Part shown: positions 38,297 through 46,854 of the stretch, piece after piece
Layout of the letters: every line of letters starts with the position of its first letter
How positions within the stretch are numbered: the stretch's first letter is position 1
Origin: Thiomicrorhabdus indica
GTDB taxonomy: Bacteria > Pseudomonadota > Gammaproteobacteria > Thiomicrospirales > Thiomicrospiraceae
Assembly: GCF_004293625.1 (NCBI RefSeq)
Contig: NZ_CP033040.1
Coordinates: 310,001-374,000 of the forward strand
DNA: 64,000 bases
Direction of reading: 5' to 3'
The notes under the pieces: model-generated
Seen by the model: the letters and a program-made list of their open reading frames with translations, nothing else
What the model was told of the DNA's origin: nothing
Databases searched by the model: none
Made by a program: the position numbers and the translations under genes

Positions 38297-38750
38297 GTTT
38301 TTAACTATGAAAAGTATAGCTTTAATTAATAATAAGAATTAAGAATGAGCATTCATAAGAAAAGAATGCTTGGAAAATATGGGTAAATTGTTACAATCCA
38401 AAACCCGAGTTCGTTGATTAATAAATTTAAGAACTCCCAAATACCTAATATTTCGAACATTTTTGAGGGTCGGTTAAGTTTTTGAAACTCAAAATGAAAA
38501 ACTTTTTCGTTCGTAATAAAAAGTTACAGGTGTTTATGAAATCGCTTATTTGTGATTACCACTTATAAAAAGGCTATTTAAACACAAGATAGTGTTGTTA
38601 TAAGTAGATACTAATAAATGCATTCATAGAGACCTATAGAGAATATTCAATCTTGAGCATTGTTTCTTTCAATTAGTCATATATGAGAAGCATCTCTATA
38701 ATCCTGATTGAATTTTTATTCAACTCCAACCATAAAGGGAGCATTTAACT
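38297..38750 (+). promoter_or_regulatory. cbbL upstream regulatory region
   Basis: A 450-base AT-rich region without a gene. A perfect -10 TATAAT is at 38697-38702, 49 bases before the cbbL ATG; no good -35 is seen, as expected for an activator-dependent promoter. Inverted repeat AGCATTC, nine bases, GAATGCT lies at 38348-38370, GCATTCATA recurs near 38619, and AAGTTTTT...AAAAACTT near 38477-38512. These are LysR-type (CbbR) operator candidates. A cbbR gene lies at 50.0 kb. Confidence 0.55.
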
Positions 38751-40160
38751 ATGGCACAAACATTTGATGCTGGTGTACAAGATTACCAGTTGACTTATTG
38801 GACTCCAGATTATGTACCTTTAGACACAGACCTTTTGGCTTGTTTCAAAATCGTCGGTCAAGAAGGTGTTCCTCGTGAAGAGGTTGCAGCTGCTGTTGCT
38901 GCTGAGTCATCAACTGGTACTTGGACAACTGTATGGACTGATCTTCTTACAGATATGGACTTCTACAAAGGTCGTGCATACCGTATTGAAGACGTACCTG
39001 GTGATAAAAACGCATTCTACGCGTTCATCGCTTACCCGCTAGACCTTTTCGAAGAAGGTTCAGTAGTAAACGTTCTAACTTCACTTGTTGGTAACGTATT
39101 CGGTTTCAAAGCTCTACGTTCTCTACGTCTAGAAGATATCCGTTTCCCAATCGCATACATCAAAACTTGTATGGGACCACCAAATGGTATCCAAGTTGAG
39201 CGTGATCGCATGAATAAATACGGTCGTCCTCTACTAGGTTGTACTATCAAGCCTAAGCTTGGTTTGTCTGGTAAAAACTACGGTCGTGCAGTTTATGAGT
39301 GTCTACGTGGCGGTCTAGACTTCACAAAAGATGATGAAAACATCAACTCTCAACCGTTCATGCGTTGGCAGAACCGTTTCGAATTCGTTGCTGAAGCTGT
39401 AACTAAAGCTCAAGAAGTAACGGGTGAGAAAAAAGGTCACTACCTAAACGTAACAGCTGCTACTCCTGAAGCTATGTACGAGCGTGCTGAATTTGCTAAA
39501 GACCTAGGTCAGCCAATCATCATGCACGATTTCATCACTGGTGGTTTCACAGCTAACACTGGTCTTGCGGCTTGGTGTCGTAAAAACGGTATCCTATTAC
39601 ACATTCACCGTGCAATGCACGCGGTAATTGACCGTAACCCACTACACGGTATTCACTTCCGTGTTCTAGCGAAATGTCTACGTCTATCTGGTGGTGACCA
39701 ACTTCACACTGGTACTGTTGTAGGTAAGCTTGAAGGTGACCGTGCGTCAACTCTAGGTTTTGTTGATCAACTACGTGAAGCATTCGTTCCAGAAGATCGT
39801 TCACGCGGTGTATTCTTCGACCAAGATTGGGGTTCAATGCCTGGTGTATTCGCAGTTGCTTCTGGTGGTATCCACGTATGGCACATGCCAGCTCTTGTAA
39901 CTATCTTCGGTGATGACTCAGTTCTTCAGTTCGGTGGTGGTACTCAAGGTCACCCAGGTGGTAACGCTGCTGGTGCGGCTGCTAACCGTGTTGCACTTGA
40001 AGCTTGTGTTAAAGCTCGTAACGAAGGTCGTGATGTTGAGCGTGAAGGTGCTGACATCCTACGTGACGCTGCACGTCACTCTCCTGAGCTTGCAGTTGCT
40101 CTTGAGACTTGGAAAGAAATCAAGTTCGAATTCGACACAGTTGATAAGCTAGACGCTTAA
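38751..40160 (+). CDS. cbbL: RubisCO large subunit, form IA (carboxysomal)
   Basis: Carboxylates ribulose 1,5-bisphosphate inside the carboxysome. The 469-aa protein has the active-site block [16 protein letters not shown] (K167 = spinach K175), [12 protein letters not shown] with the carbamylated Lys193 and metal ligands Asp195 and Glu196, [12 protein letters not shown], and [19 protein letters not shown]. The N-terminal sequence [20 protein letters not shown] and the carboxysome setting identify form IA. GGGAG lies 9 bases before the ATG. Extreme codon bias (CTA Leu, CGT Arg, GGT Gly), with no palindrome copies. Followed by cbbS after 51 bases and then the shell genes, all one direction. 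Confidence 0.97.
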   Translation: MAQTFDAGVQDYQLTYWTPDYVPLDTDLLACFKIVGQEGVPREEVAAAVAAESSTGTWTTVWTDLLTDMDFYKGRAYRIEDVPGDKNAFYAFIAYPLDLFEEGSVVNVLTSLVGNVFGFKALRSLRLEDIRFPIAYIKTCMGPPNGIQVERDRMNKYGRPLLGCTIKPKLGLSGKNYGRAVYECLRGGLDFTKDDENINSQPFMRWQNRFEFVAEAVTKAQEVTGEKKGHYLNVTAATPEAMYERAEFAKDLGQPIIMHDFITGGFTANTGLAAWCRKNGILLHIHRAMHAVIDRNPLHGIHFRVLAKCLRLSGGDQLHTGTVVGKLEGDRASTLGFVDQLREAFVPEDRSRGVFFDQDWGSMPGVFAVASGGIHVWHMPALVTIFGDDSVLQFGGGTQGHPGGNAAGAAANRVALEACVKARNEGRDVEREGADILRDAARHSPELAVALETWKEIKFEFDTVDKLDA

Positions 40161-40211
40161 TCGTCGCTTTTCATAGAATTTGAATAGATCCGTTAATAAG
40201 GAGTTTAAAAG

Positions 40212-40553
40212 ATGTCTTTTAACACAACTGATTACCGCACTAAGTTCACTATGGAAACTTTTGGTTTTCTTCCAGAGCTTACTGCTGATGAAATTTACGA
40301 CCAAATCGTATACCTAATCAACCAAGGTTGGGCACCATCTATCGAGCATGATACTGTTGCTAACATCCAGTCTACTTACTGGGATATGTGGAAACTACCA
40401 TTCTTCGGGATGCGTGATCCACAAGCTGTTTTGGCGGAAATCGAAGAATGTCGTCGTGAGTATCCTGATCACTTGATCCGTGTTGTTGGTTATGACAACT
40501 ACACTCAGTGTAAAGGTCATGAGTTTGTAGTTTACAAGCCACGTGGCGTGTAA
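40212..40553 (+). CDS. cbbS: RubisCO small subunit, form IA
   Basis: A 113-aa subunit that caps the large-subunit octamer in L8S8 RubisCO. It shows the form I pattern [46 protein letters not shown], and [20 protein letters not shown]-like C-terminal strands. Length is right for proteobacterial form IA, without the beta-hairpin insertion of plant forms. AAGGAG precedes the ATG. Codon use as in cbbL. With cbbL it binds the N-terminal repeats of CsoS2. Confidence 0.97.
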   Translation: MSFNTTDYRTKFTMETFGFLPELTADEIYDQIVYLINQGWAPSIEHDTVANIQSTYWDMWKLPFFGMRDPQAVLAEIEECRREYPDHLIRVVGYDNYTQCKGHEFVVYKPRGV

Positions 40554-40597
40554 TTGAATCAAACTAAACTAACGAACGAATCAAGGGAGGCCAGACA

Positions 40598-42730
40598 ATG
40601 AGTCAATCTCAAAGTGGTCGCGCAGCAGCGCAAGCCCGCCGTCAAGCACAGCTTGGCGGTGCAGCTAACTCCCCGACAGCGTCTAAAAGCCCGAGCCAAC
40701 GCAAGGCGGCTCAAGCTTCTGCTCCTGCACCAATTCCAACGCGTGCACAGCAGAAAGCTACGGCTTCAGCACCTGCTCCGGTAGCACCAGCACCAGTATC
40801 GGCTCCTCGTGACCGTGCTCCAGTTGGTCGTCCGGTAGTAATTGCTGAGGGACGTGAAGCAGCGCTTAAGCGTCGCCAAGCTCAATTACGTGGTAATCGT
40901 GGTGCTCAGCACAAAACAAGCGAAAACCCGCATCCTAAAGCAAAGGCTATGCAGAAACGTGCTGAAGCTGCTCAAGCAGCTCCAGTTCAGCAAGAACAGC
41001 CAGCTCAGGTTGCAGTAGCTGCAGCGAAGCCGTTGACTACAAATCGTGGAAATGACCGTCGTAATGCTGTGAAAACAGAGGTTTCGAAGGCTAAAAATCC
41101 AGGACGCGATATGTCTCGTGCTTATCGTAAAGCTCGTACTATGGGTAAAACTGGCGAGACTGCCTACAAAACACGTGGCAGTCAATCTGGTGCAGTTGCT
41201 CGTATGAGTGATCCAGAAGCTTCAAGTCGTGATATTGCGCGTAAAGTAAGAAGCGAACGTTGTTCACGAGGTAAAACTTGTGGTACGGGTAGCTCTGCAT
41301 CACGTACTCGTAAGAGTCGTGAGCGTAATGCTCCTGAAAAGGTGGGACATTCCACAACCCTTAATGGTCAAGGTATTTCAGGAACGCAAGTCGGACAAGG
41401 TAGTATGACAGGTGCTGAATTTGGTGCATGTCAAACAGTTAGCGGTACAGAGTATTTTAGTTCTGAAGAATTTAACACCCATTGTGAAAGTGCACCAACT
41501 GCGGGAAAGCCTAAGGTGACCCGTACGCAAACGACTAAAGGTGAAACCATTAGTGGTACAGCTGTAGGTAATGCACAAGCAGTTACGGGTGACCGTGCAG
41601 GTCAATGTTCAGTAATTACTGGAACAGATTATCTGCCGGCCGATCAGAGTGAACTATTTTGTGGCACCAATGCTCCAGCTCAACCTAAAAAGGTAACGGG
41701 CTTTAGTGTTGATAACAGCCAATTAAACAACAACGGTGCTTCCAATGTAACAGGTGGTGATGGCTACAAGTCTCAGTCGGTTACTATCCGTCCTTCAGCG
41801 CCAGCAGAAATTCCTGAAAAGGTTGTTTCTTCTGTGACGCCAGCGGGTAATGCTACGACTGGTACTCAAGTAGGTCGCATTGAAGATGTTACAGGTGATG
41901 AAAAGGGTTACTGTCATTCAGTAACGGGTACGAACTACCAAGGTTTAGAAGAGACAGAAACTTTCTGTGATTCTACTCCTCCTGCATTACCAGCTAAGAT
42001 TACTGTTTCTAACACGACACGTGGTCAATCGATCACGGGTGATCGTGCAGGTCAAACGACAGGCATGACGGGTGCAGAAGCAGGAACTTGCAAGGCCGTA
42101 ACAGGAACTCCATATATGTCATTTGAACATGTTTCAAGCTGTGGAATGGAAGCGAAAGCGGAAATTCAAAATCGTATGATGGGATCTGTTATGCCGGGAA
42201 AGCACCCACTGACCGGCGTTCAACCGGGGCCTAATGGTCTAACAGGTGCTCAAAAAGGCGCTTGTGAATTAGTATCAGGTACACCGTATCAAGGTGCAGA
42301 TCAAACTGCAGCTTTCTGTGGTGGTCAATCATCAGCGTCAAATCCTGGTGAGTCAGACTTTCCACAGTTAATGAATGCGAATGTAGCTGCTGCGCCGGTC
42401 AGTACACCAAATATGATGATGCAAGCTCCAGCAGTAGGAATGCCACAAGCAATGCCTGCAGCTGCTGAAGTAGAAGTGCCTAAACAAGGTGCTGCACGTA
42501 TCACTGGTGATGGTTGGGATCGTGGAACGAAAGTAACTGGTACCGAAGGGGACTGGGCAACAAGTCGTAACACATCATTGAAAAATAGTCAGGAACCTGC
42601 ACACGTTATGGGTGCACATGGTTACCGACCTAATTCAATGCCAGAAGTTCCAATCAGCAAAATTACAGGTTCTTCAGGGAATGCAGATACTGGTGCGAAA
42701 GTGACTTTATCTGGTGGCGCTCGCGCTTAA
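40598..42730 (+). CDS. csoS2: Carboxysome scaffold protein CsoS2
   Basis: A 710-aa disordered scaffold linking RubisCO to the shell. Residues about 1-225 hold four basic RubisCO-binding N-repeats (SGRAAAQARRQAQLGG, GREAALKRRQAQLRG, GRDMSRAYRKARTMGKTG, SRDIARKVRSERCSRG). About 245-585 hold M-repeats of the type ITGTxVG...VTGDxxGxC...VTGTxY with paired Cys (for example VSGTEYFSSEEFNTHC, ITGTDYLPADQSELFC, VTGTNYQGLEETETFC). About 610-710 form the shell-binding C-domain (RITGDGWDRGTKVTGTEG). At 710 residues it is shorter than the Halothiobacillus form of about 870. GGGAGG precedes the ATG. I see no clear slippery site for the frameshift that gives the short form elsewhere. Confidence 0.95.
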   Translation: MSQSQSGRAAAQARRQAQLGGAANSPTASKSPSQRKAAQASAPAPIPTRAQQKATASAPAPVAPAPVSAPRDRAPVGRPVVIAEGREAALKRRQAQLRGNRGAQHKTSENPHPKAKAMQKRAEAAQAAPVQQEQPAQVAVAAAKPLTTNRGNDRRNAVKTEVSKAKNPGRDMSRAYRKARTMGKTGETAYKTRGSQSGAVARMSDPEASSRDIARKVRSERCSRGKTCGTGSSASRTRKSRERNAPEKVGHSTTLNGQGISGTQVGQGSMTGAEFGACQTVSGTEYFSSEEFNTHCESAPTAGKPKVTRTQTTKGETISGTAVGNAQAVTGDRAGQCSVITGTDYLPADQSELFCGTNAPAQPKKVTGFSVDNSQLNNNGASNVTGGDGYKSQSVTIRPSAPAEIPEKVVSSVTPAGNATTGTQVGRIEDVTGDEKGYCHSVTGTNYQGLEETETFCDSTPPALPAKITVSNTTRGQSITGDRAGQTTGMTGAEAGTCKAVTGTPYMSFEHVSSCGMEAKAEIQNRMMGSVMPGKHPLTGVQPGPNGLTGAQKGACELVSGTPYQGADQTAAFCGGQSSASNPGESDFPQLMNANVAAAPVSTPNMMMQAPAVGMPQAMPAAAEVEVPKQGAARITGDGWDRGTKVTGTEGDWATSRNTSLKNSQEPAHVMGAHGYRPNSMPEVPISKITGSSGNADTGAKVTLSGGARA

Positions 42731-42759
42731 CTGAAAAGTTTGTAAAGAAGTAAAGAGTT

Positions 42760-44241
42760 ATGAATGCTAGAGGTGGTACTCGCAGACAACGTAAATCGGA
42801 ATTATTGAAGCCAATTCCTTATTCAAGAGATTTGGCTACAAAACGTCCTTCTACAATTGTAACCGCTGAGAAACATCCACTAGTAGATTCAGTGTCAAAT
42901 AAACGTCTTCGCGATTACGAGGATGTTTCAAAAACACGTTTTGATCAAATTTGGTCAGTGTTATTGGAGCTTGAAAGTAATTACGGATGTCGAGATTTTG
43001 TTCATTGGGCAAATCGTACTCTAGAAGCAAAACTCGGATTTAAATTGCCAGTTGAATTCCTAGAACAGGCTTCGATTGGTAGCTTAAATTTGAGTGCGCT
43101 TTACTCTGAATGCGTTTTTCAACAATTCCTAGAATTTTCTAAGGAGTTTTTTGAAAAAGACCCGCTTAAAGGTCAACAAAAAACTAATTTACAAAAGATG
43201 TTTCTGGAAATGGGATATCACGCGATAGGCATTGCACCTTGTGCAGATGGTCGATTAGCACATTTTGTAAGTTATATTTTGCGACTACCTTATAGTATGG
43301 TTCGTCGAAAATCCCATGCTGGCGCCTTATTTGATGTCAGTGAAAGTGTAAGGAACTGGGTCTTTACAGAGCACTTAAGATTTAGAGAATCTAAGCCAAA
43401 TCCGGCAGATGATGATACACGTTACCTTAAAATAGCGTCCTATCATTTCTCAAAATCTGATCCTCATCATCAAGGATGTGCTGCGCACGGAAGCGATGAT
43501 GCTAAAGCGGCTCAAGCAGCTTTGGACAAACTTAACGAATTTAAACAAGCGATTGAAAATCGTTTTGATTGTGGGGCAACAGTAGATGTCATTCTGTTAG
43601 GTGTGAATACAGATGACGACAGTCTAAGAGTTCATGTACCGGATGAATTTGGTCGCGTGGATTTACAAAGTTATGTGGATACTCACAAGCTTTATCATCA
43701 CACAATGAATTTAACAGCTGAGCAAGCACGAACTGAAATTTTAAATGCTCTGACGGTTAGCCGAAAACGCTGCCGATTAGATCAGGCCTTGAGATTAAGA
43801 AAAGTACTTGCTTGGTTGATTGAGCAGAATCTTTCACAAATTGATTATGTTCATCAGTATGAGTCAGGGTGCTATAGCGACCTTGGTCACGCTGAGAGAT
43901 TTATAGGGATTGGAAGTGGGTTCGAAGAAGTTCAGCTTCGTAACCTGACTTATTACAGTTTTCTTGAGACTCTGGAAGAAGGTTTATCTGACGTAAAAGT
44001 TGGGATAAAAATATTCAAGAAGTTAAATGTCTGTAAAATGCGACCAATTCCAATCATTATTGGTTTTGAATATGATGCGAGAGTTCCAGGTTCAAAATTG
44101 AGAGTGATAAAAAAATCAAAACGAATTGAACAATTGGTTCATGAGAAGTTTTCAGAACTTTCTCAATCTGGGATGTTGCACACTATGTGTACTCTCAGAG
44201 ATTACACAGGATTTCATCCGGCTTACCGGTTAGATGATTGA
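42760..44241 (+). CDS. csoS3: Carboxysomal carbonic anhydrase CsoSCA (CsoS3)
   Basis: Turns bicarbonate to CO2 inside the carboxysome. The 493-aa protein carries the zinc site residues Cys161, His229 and Cys240, seen in IGIAPCADGRL and YHFSKSDPHHQGCAAHG, with Asp163 and Arg165 as the catalytic dyad. The middle and C-terminal domains (DVILLGVNTDDDSLRVHVP; GHAERFIGIGSGFEEVQLRN) match the pseudo-symmetric CsoSCA fold. The N-terminus is basic and disordered (RRQRKSELLKPIPYSRDLA), as in the Halothiobacillus protein, where this part binds RubisCO. It starts 29 bases after csoS2. Codon bias is weaker than in cbbL, consistent with lower abundance. Confidence 0.95.
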   Translation: MNARGGTRRQRKSELLKPIPYSRDLATKRPSTIVTAEKHPLVDSVSNKRLRDYEDVSKTRFDQIWSVLLELESNYGCRDFVHWANRTLEAKLGFKLPVEFLEQASIGSLNLSALYSECVFQQFLEFSKEFFEKDPLKGQQKTNLQKMFLEMGYHAIGIAPCADGRLAHFVSYILRLPYSMVRRKSHAGALFDVSESVRNWVFTEHLRFRESKPNPADDDTRYLKIASYHFSKSDPHHQGCAAHGSDDAKAAQAALDKLNEFKQAIENRFDCGATVDVILLGVNTDDDSLRVHVPDEFGRVDLQSYVDTHKLYHHTMNLTAEQARTEILNALTVSRKRCRLDQALRLRKVLAWLIEQNLSQIDYVHQYESGCYSDLGHAERFIGIGSGFEEVQLRNLTYYSFLETLEEGLSDVKVGIKIFKKLNVCKMRPIPIIIGFEYDARVPGSKLRVIKKSKRIEQLVHEKFSELSQSGMLHTMCTLRDYTGFHPAYRLDD

Positions 44242-44253
44242 AAAGGGTCTTAA

Positions 44254-44508
44254 ATGAAAATTTGGAAAGTAACTGGTACTGTTGTTTCAACCAATCGCAT
44301 AGCGATGATGGATCACATGCCTCTAAAGCTGCTTGAAGACAAGAAGAATGGTAGCCCAACGGTTGCTGTTGACCCGATAGGTTGTAAGGAAGGTGATTAC
44401 GTTCTTTGTTGTGGTAGCTCGGCAGCTCGTGATGCTACAGGAACCAAGGGTTATCCAAGTGATTTGACCATTGTCGGGATTCTTGATAAATGGGATGGTT
44501 GGGAGTAA
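44254..44508 (+). CDS. csoS4A: Carboxysome vertex protein CsoS4A
   Basis: An 84-aa pentamer-forming shell protein of the CcmL/EutN fold that closes the vertices. It shows KIWKVTGTVVSTNRIAMMDH, a central LKLLEDKKNGSPTVAVDPIG, then VLCCGSSAARDATGTKGYP, all typical of the family. Twelve bases after csoSCA and six before csoS4B, so one transcript. AAAGGGT lies upstream of the ATG. Confidence 0.95.
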   Translation: MKIWKVTGTVVSTNRIAMMDHMPLKLLEDKKNGSPTVAVDPIGCKEGDYVLCCGSSAARDATGTKGYPSDLTIVGILDKWDGWE

Positions 44509-44514
44509 TTCAAA

Positions 44515-44784
44515 ATGCAAGTCCATATAGTCGGCAAGCAGATTGTTTTAACCAGTCGTTTAAATGATTTGGGGCACTTACCCTTAAAAGTTTTACACAC
44601 GCTGGGCGGGGGTGTTCTAGTTGGAATGGACCCGATTGGCACAAAAGAAGGCGATTTGGTTTTTACCATCGCAAACTCTGCTGCACGTGATGCAGCAGGT
44701 ATGAAACGCTATCTTACTGATTTAACGATATCCGGCATTATTGATAATCGAACGGATATCATCAAACCAGATGACAATGATTAA
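44515..44784 (+). CDS. csoS4B: Carboxysome vertex protein CsoS4B
   Basis: An 89-aa CcmL/EutN-fold paralogue of CsoS4A. LKVLHTLGGGVLVGMDPIGTKEGDLVFTIANSA and the later SAARDAAGMKRYLTDLT regions align with CsoS4A, but the N-terminus (MQVHIVGKQIVLTSRLNDLG) is distinct. The pair order 4A-4B is the normal one. GGGAG lies inside the end of csoS4A as its ribosome site, so the genes are likely coupled. Confidence 0.94.
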   Translation: MQVHIVGKQIVLTSRLNDLGHLPLKVLHTLGGGVLVGMDPIGTKEGDLVFTIANSAARDAAGMKRYLTDLTISGIIDNRTDIIKPDDND

Positions 44785-44802
44785 ACTCGAAAGGAGAAAC
44801 CG

Positions 44803-45093
44803 ATGAGTGAATATGGTATTGCTTTAGGCATGATCGAAACACGTGGTCTAGTTCCAGCTATTGAAGCTGCAGATGCGATGACTAAAGCAGCTGAAGTACG
44901 TCTAGTAAGCCGTGAATTTGTTGGTGGCGGTTACGTTACTGTTTTAGTTCGTGGTGAAACTGGTGCGGTTAACGCTGCAGTTCGTGCAGGTGCTGACGCT
45001 TGTGAACGTGTTGGTGACGGCCTTGTTGCTGCACACATCATCGCACGTCCACACAAAGAAGTTGAGCCAGTTCTATCTGCTGATAAAGCTTAA
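44803..45093 (+). CDS. csoS1C: Carboxysome shell hexamer protein CsoS1 (copy 1)
   Basis: A 96-aa BMC-domain protein that tiles the shell facets as hexamers. It has IALGMIETRGLVPAIEAADA, VGGGYVTVLVRGETGAVNAA with the pore-lining Gly-rich turn, and VAAHIIARPHKEVEPVL. Copies 1, 2 and 3 are nearly identical over the BMC core; this copy alone has VLVRG where the others have VMVRG. AAAGGAG precedes the ATG. Which of the three is CsoS1A or 1C by ancestry cannot be fixed by sequence alone; the letter is by position. Confidence 0.9.
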   Translation: MSEYGIALGMIETRGLVPAIEAADAMTKAAEVRLVSREFVGGGYVTVLVRGETGAVNAAVRAGADACERVGDGLVAAHIIARPHKEVEPVLSADKA

Positions 45094-45137
45094 TTTAACA
45101 GTTTATTAATAAAACACTTGTATTCAAGGAGAAAATC

Positions 45138-45425
45138 ATGAGTGATTACGGTATTGCATTAGGTATGATTGAAACTCGCGGTCTTGTACCAGCGATTGAA
45201 GCTGCAGATGCTATGACAAAAGCTGCTGAAGTTCGTCTAGTTTCACGTGAATTTGTTGGTGGCGGTTACGTTACTGTTATGGTTCGTGGTGAAACTGGTG
45301 CAGTTAACGCTGCAGTTCGTGCAGGTGCGGATGCTTGTGAACGCGTTGGTGACGGTCTTGTTGCTGCTCACATCATTGCTCGCCCTCACAAAGAAGTTGA
45401 GCCAGTTCTAGCTAAAGCTGAGTAA
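45138..45425 (+). CDS. csoS1A: Carboxysome shell hexamer protein CsoS1 (copy 2)
   Basis: A 95-aa BMC protein, the shortest of the three, starting MSDYGIALG instead of MSEYGIALG and ending LAKAE. The DNA differs from copy 1 at many third codon positions although the proteins hardly differ, so the duplication is old and kept by selection rather than recent. AAGGAG lies before the ATG. Confidence 0.9.
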   Translation: MSDYGIALGMIETRGLVPAIEAADAMTKAAEVRLVSREFVGGGYVTVMVRGETGAVNAAVRAGADACERVGDGLVAAHIIARPHKEVEPVLAKAE

Positions 45426-45460
45426 TCAGTTAGTTTAAGACTTATTTTAGGAGTCAATCC

Positions 45461-45769
45461 ATGAGTGAATATGGTATTGCACTAGGCATGATCGAGACAC
45501 GTGGTCTTGTTCCAGCAATTGAAGCTGCGGATGCGATGACAAAATCTGCGGAAGTACGCCTAGTAAGCCGCGAATTCGTTGGCGGTGGTTACGTTACGGT
45601 TATGGTACGTGGTGAGACTGGTGCGGTTAATGCAGCAGTTCGCGCTGGTGCTGATGCTTGTGAACGTGTTGGTGACGGCCTTGTTGCTGCTCACATCATT
45701 GCACGTCCTCACAAAGAAGTTGAGCCGGCTCTAGAAACAGGTAATACTGGTTCTGCGAAACGTCTATAA
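45461..45769 (+). CDS. csoS1B: Carboxysome shell hexamer protein CsoS1 with C-terminal tail (copy 3)
   Basis: A 102-aa BMC protein with the same core and a tail ALETGNTGSAKRL beyond the usual end, like the CsoS1B type that carries a short extension. It has TKSAEVRLV where the others have TKAAEVRLV. TAGGAG precedes the ATG. A GC hairpin with a TTCG loop follows directly, so transcript levels may drop after it. Confidence 0.9.
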   Translation: MSEYGIALGMIETRGLVPAIEAADAMTKSAEVRLVSREFVGGGYVTVMVRGETGAVNAAVRAGADACERVGDGLVAAHIIARPHKEVEPALETGNTGSAKRL

Positions 45770-45773
45770 GTTT

Positions 45774-45791
45774 AAGGGCTTCGGCCCTTTT
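45774..45791 (+). terminator. GGGC-TTCG-GCCC hairpin between shell genes and ferritin-like gene
   Basis: AAGGGC, TTCG, GCCCTT, TT. The stable tetraloop with only four T makes a partial terminator or an mRNA 3' stabiliser likely. The ribosome site of the next gene follows it closely. Confidence 0.7.
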
Positions 45792-45810
45792 CTGAGCCAA
45801 GGAGATAATG

Positions 45811-46356
45811 ATGCGTTATCAACCTAATATGCAAGGCAATGTTATGCCAGGTGCAGCAGCTTATCCTCAATTTGAACAACCTCAGACAGCTCCAAATACT
45901 CAAATTTTGGGCTATCTTGGTCGTGCATTGAGTTTAGAGTTCTCTGCTGGACAACATTATCTGGCTCAGGCTTCTTTATCTAAGTTCCGTAATGAAATGC
46001 AATTTGCTGAAAGTTTTGTGACTTTAGCAAATGAAGAATTTCAACATGCGAACCTCATTACAGACCGTATGGTGTCACAAGGCGCTTTACCGGCCGGTAG
46101 CATTCTTAGTCCTGCTACACCAGCAAACAATGTCATTGAAGCCTTACGAACTTGTGAAGCTCGTGAACTTGCGCTTATCCAACTTTATGGTGAAGCTAGC
46201 AATTACACAATGAATGTTGGTGCAACAGAAGACCATGCTCTGTTTTCTCGTCTTCTTGAAGAAGAACAGTCTCAATTAGTACGAGTACAAGGCTGGTTAG
46301 AAGAGTACTACCAAAACCTTGCGAATAATCCGGTACCTCAGCGGAGTTTCGTATGA
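45811..46356 (+). CDS. Ferritin/bacterioferritin-like protein of the carboxysome locus
   Basis: A 181-aa four-helix protein. It resembles the bacterioferritin-like gene found at the same place in other alpha-carboxysome loci (for example Halothiobacillus). The ferroxidase half-site is intact in helix two (ANEEFQHANLI) with a Glu in EARELALIQLY, but the second ExxH motif reads EEEQSQL, so the expected His is lost. Iron oxidation may be weak or absent. AAGGAG is six bases from the ATG at 45811; another ATG at 45808 is too close. A palindrome copy (46089, LPAG) is the first after a 10.7-kb gap. The stop overlaps the next ATG (ATGA). The role in the carboxysome is unknown. Confidence 0.8.
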   Translation: MRYQPNMQGNVMPGAAAYPQFEQPQTAPNTQILGYLGRALSLEFSAGQHYLAQASLSKFRNEMQFAESFVTLANEEFQHANLITDRMVSQGALPAGSILSPATPANNVIEALRTCEARELALIQLYGEASNYTMNVGATEDHALFSRLLEEEQSQLVRVQGWLEEYYQNLANNPVPQRSFV

Positions 46357-46619
46357 GCCCTGCTTGGAAGCAAAAGGATAAACAAGGAACTCTAGAGGCC
46401 AAATTTTTATTTGACTCTTATGATGTTCTACGTGATTTTTTGGATGATGTTGCAGATGTCGCTGAAGAGGTCGGACATCACCCAAACCTTAGCTTTGGAC
46501 GTGAACACGTCTCTGTAATTATTTATGCACAAGGTGAATCGCTTGGCGATACTGATTTTGCATTAGCAAATGGTATTGATGAAGCATTCGAAAAAGTGAA
46601 TGAGGGGACTTCCGCATGA
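46353..46619 (+). CDS. Alpha-carboxysome RubisCO assembly factor, pterin dehydratase-like (acRAF)
   Basis: An 88-aa protein of the pterin-4a-carbinolamine dehydratase fold. The family core VAEEVGHHPNLSFGREHVSV and DTDFALANGIDEAF is plain, but the later active-site His of true dehydratases (usually in a VTLTTH-like strand) is replaced in VIIYAQ. That loss fits acRAF, which acts as a RubisCO chaperone instead of an enzyme. It is coupled on both sides by ATGA overlaps (46353 and 46616), so the ferritin-like, acRAF and small basic genes form one unit. Confidence 0.87.
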   Translation: MSPAWKQKDKQGTLEAKFLFDSYDVLRDFLDDVADVAEEVGHHPNLSFGREHVSVIIYAQGESLGDTDFALANGIDEAFEKVNEGTSA

Positions 46620-46828
46620 GTGAAAATTCATCGGCAAACGGTCAAATTCCAGATGCTTTAAAAGCAGACTCTGCTTCGGCAAAGCCTGCTGTTAAAAAAA
46701 CACCTGCTCGTAAGCCGGCGGCGAAAAAGCCTCAGGTTTCGACAGTTGCTAAAAAAGCAGCTGAGAAAGAGACACACATTGCGGACAAGATTAAGGCGTT
46801 ACCAAGACGTCGAGTCTGGCCAGATTAA
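46616..46828 (+). CDS. Small Lys/Ala/Pro-rich protein, possible orphan McdB-like protein
   Basis: A 70-aa protein, strongly basic and probably disordered. Residues about 15-60 repeat AKPAVKKTPARKPAAKKP-type sequence like histone-H1 tails, and the end is ALPRRRVWPD with one Trp three residues from the terminus. Alpha-carboxysome McdB proteins are small, disordered, lie next to acRAF and end in a conserved Trp needed for carboxysome contact, which fits this gene. No McdA ATPase gene is in the window. It is coupled to acRAF by ATGA and followed by a terminator, so it closes the main carboxysome operon. Identity as McdB is inferred from position and tail only. Confidence 0.55.
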   Translation: MSENSSANGQIPDALKADSASAKPAVKKTPARKPAAKKPQVSTVAKKAAEKETHIADKIKALPRRRVWPD

Positions 46829-46854
46829 TTCAGGCTTAGTAACTGAATTTTTAT

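Noticed and set aside
40598-42730. Programmed ribosomal frameshift in csoS2
   Set aside because: Known in Halothiobacillus, but I found no convincing slippery heptamer with a following structure; the few A-runs (for example CCTAAAAAGG near 41687) are weak.
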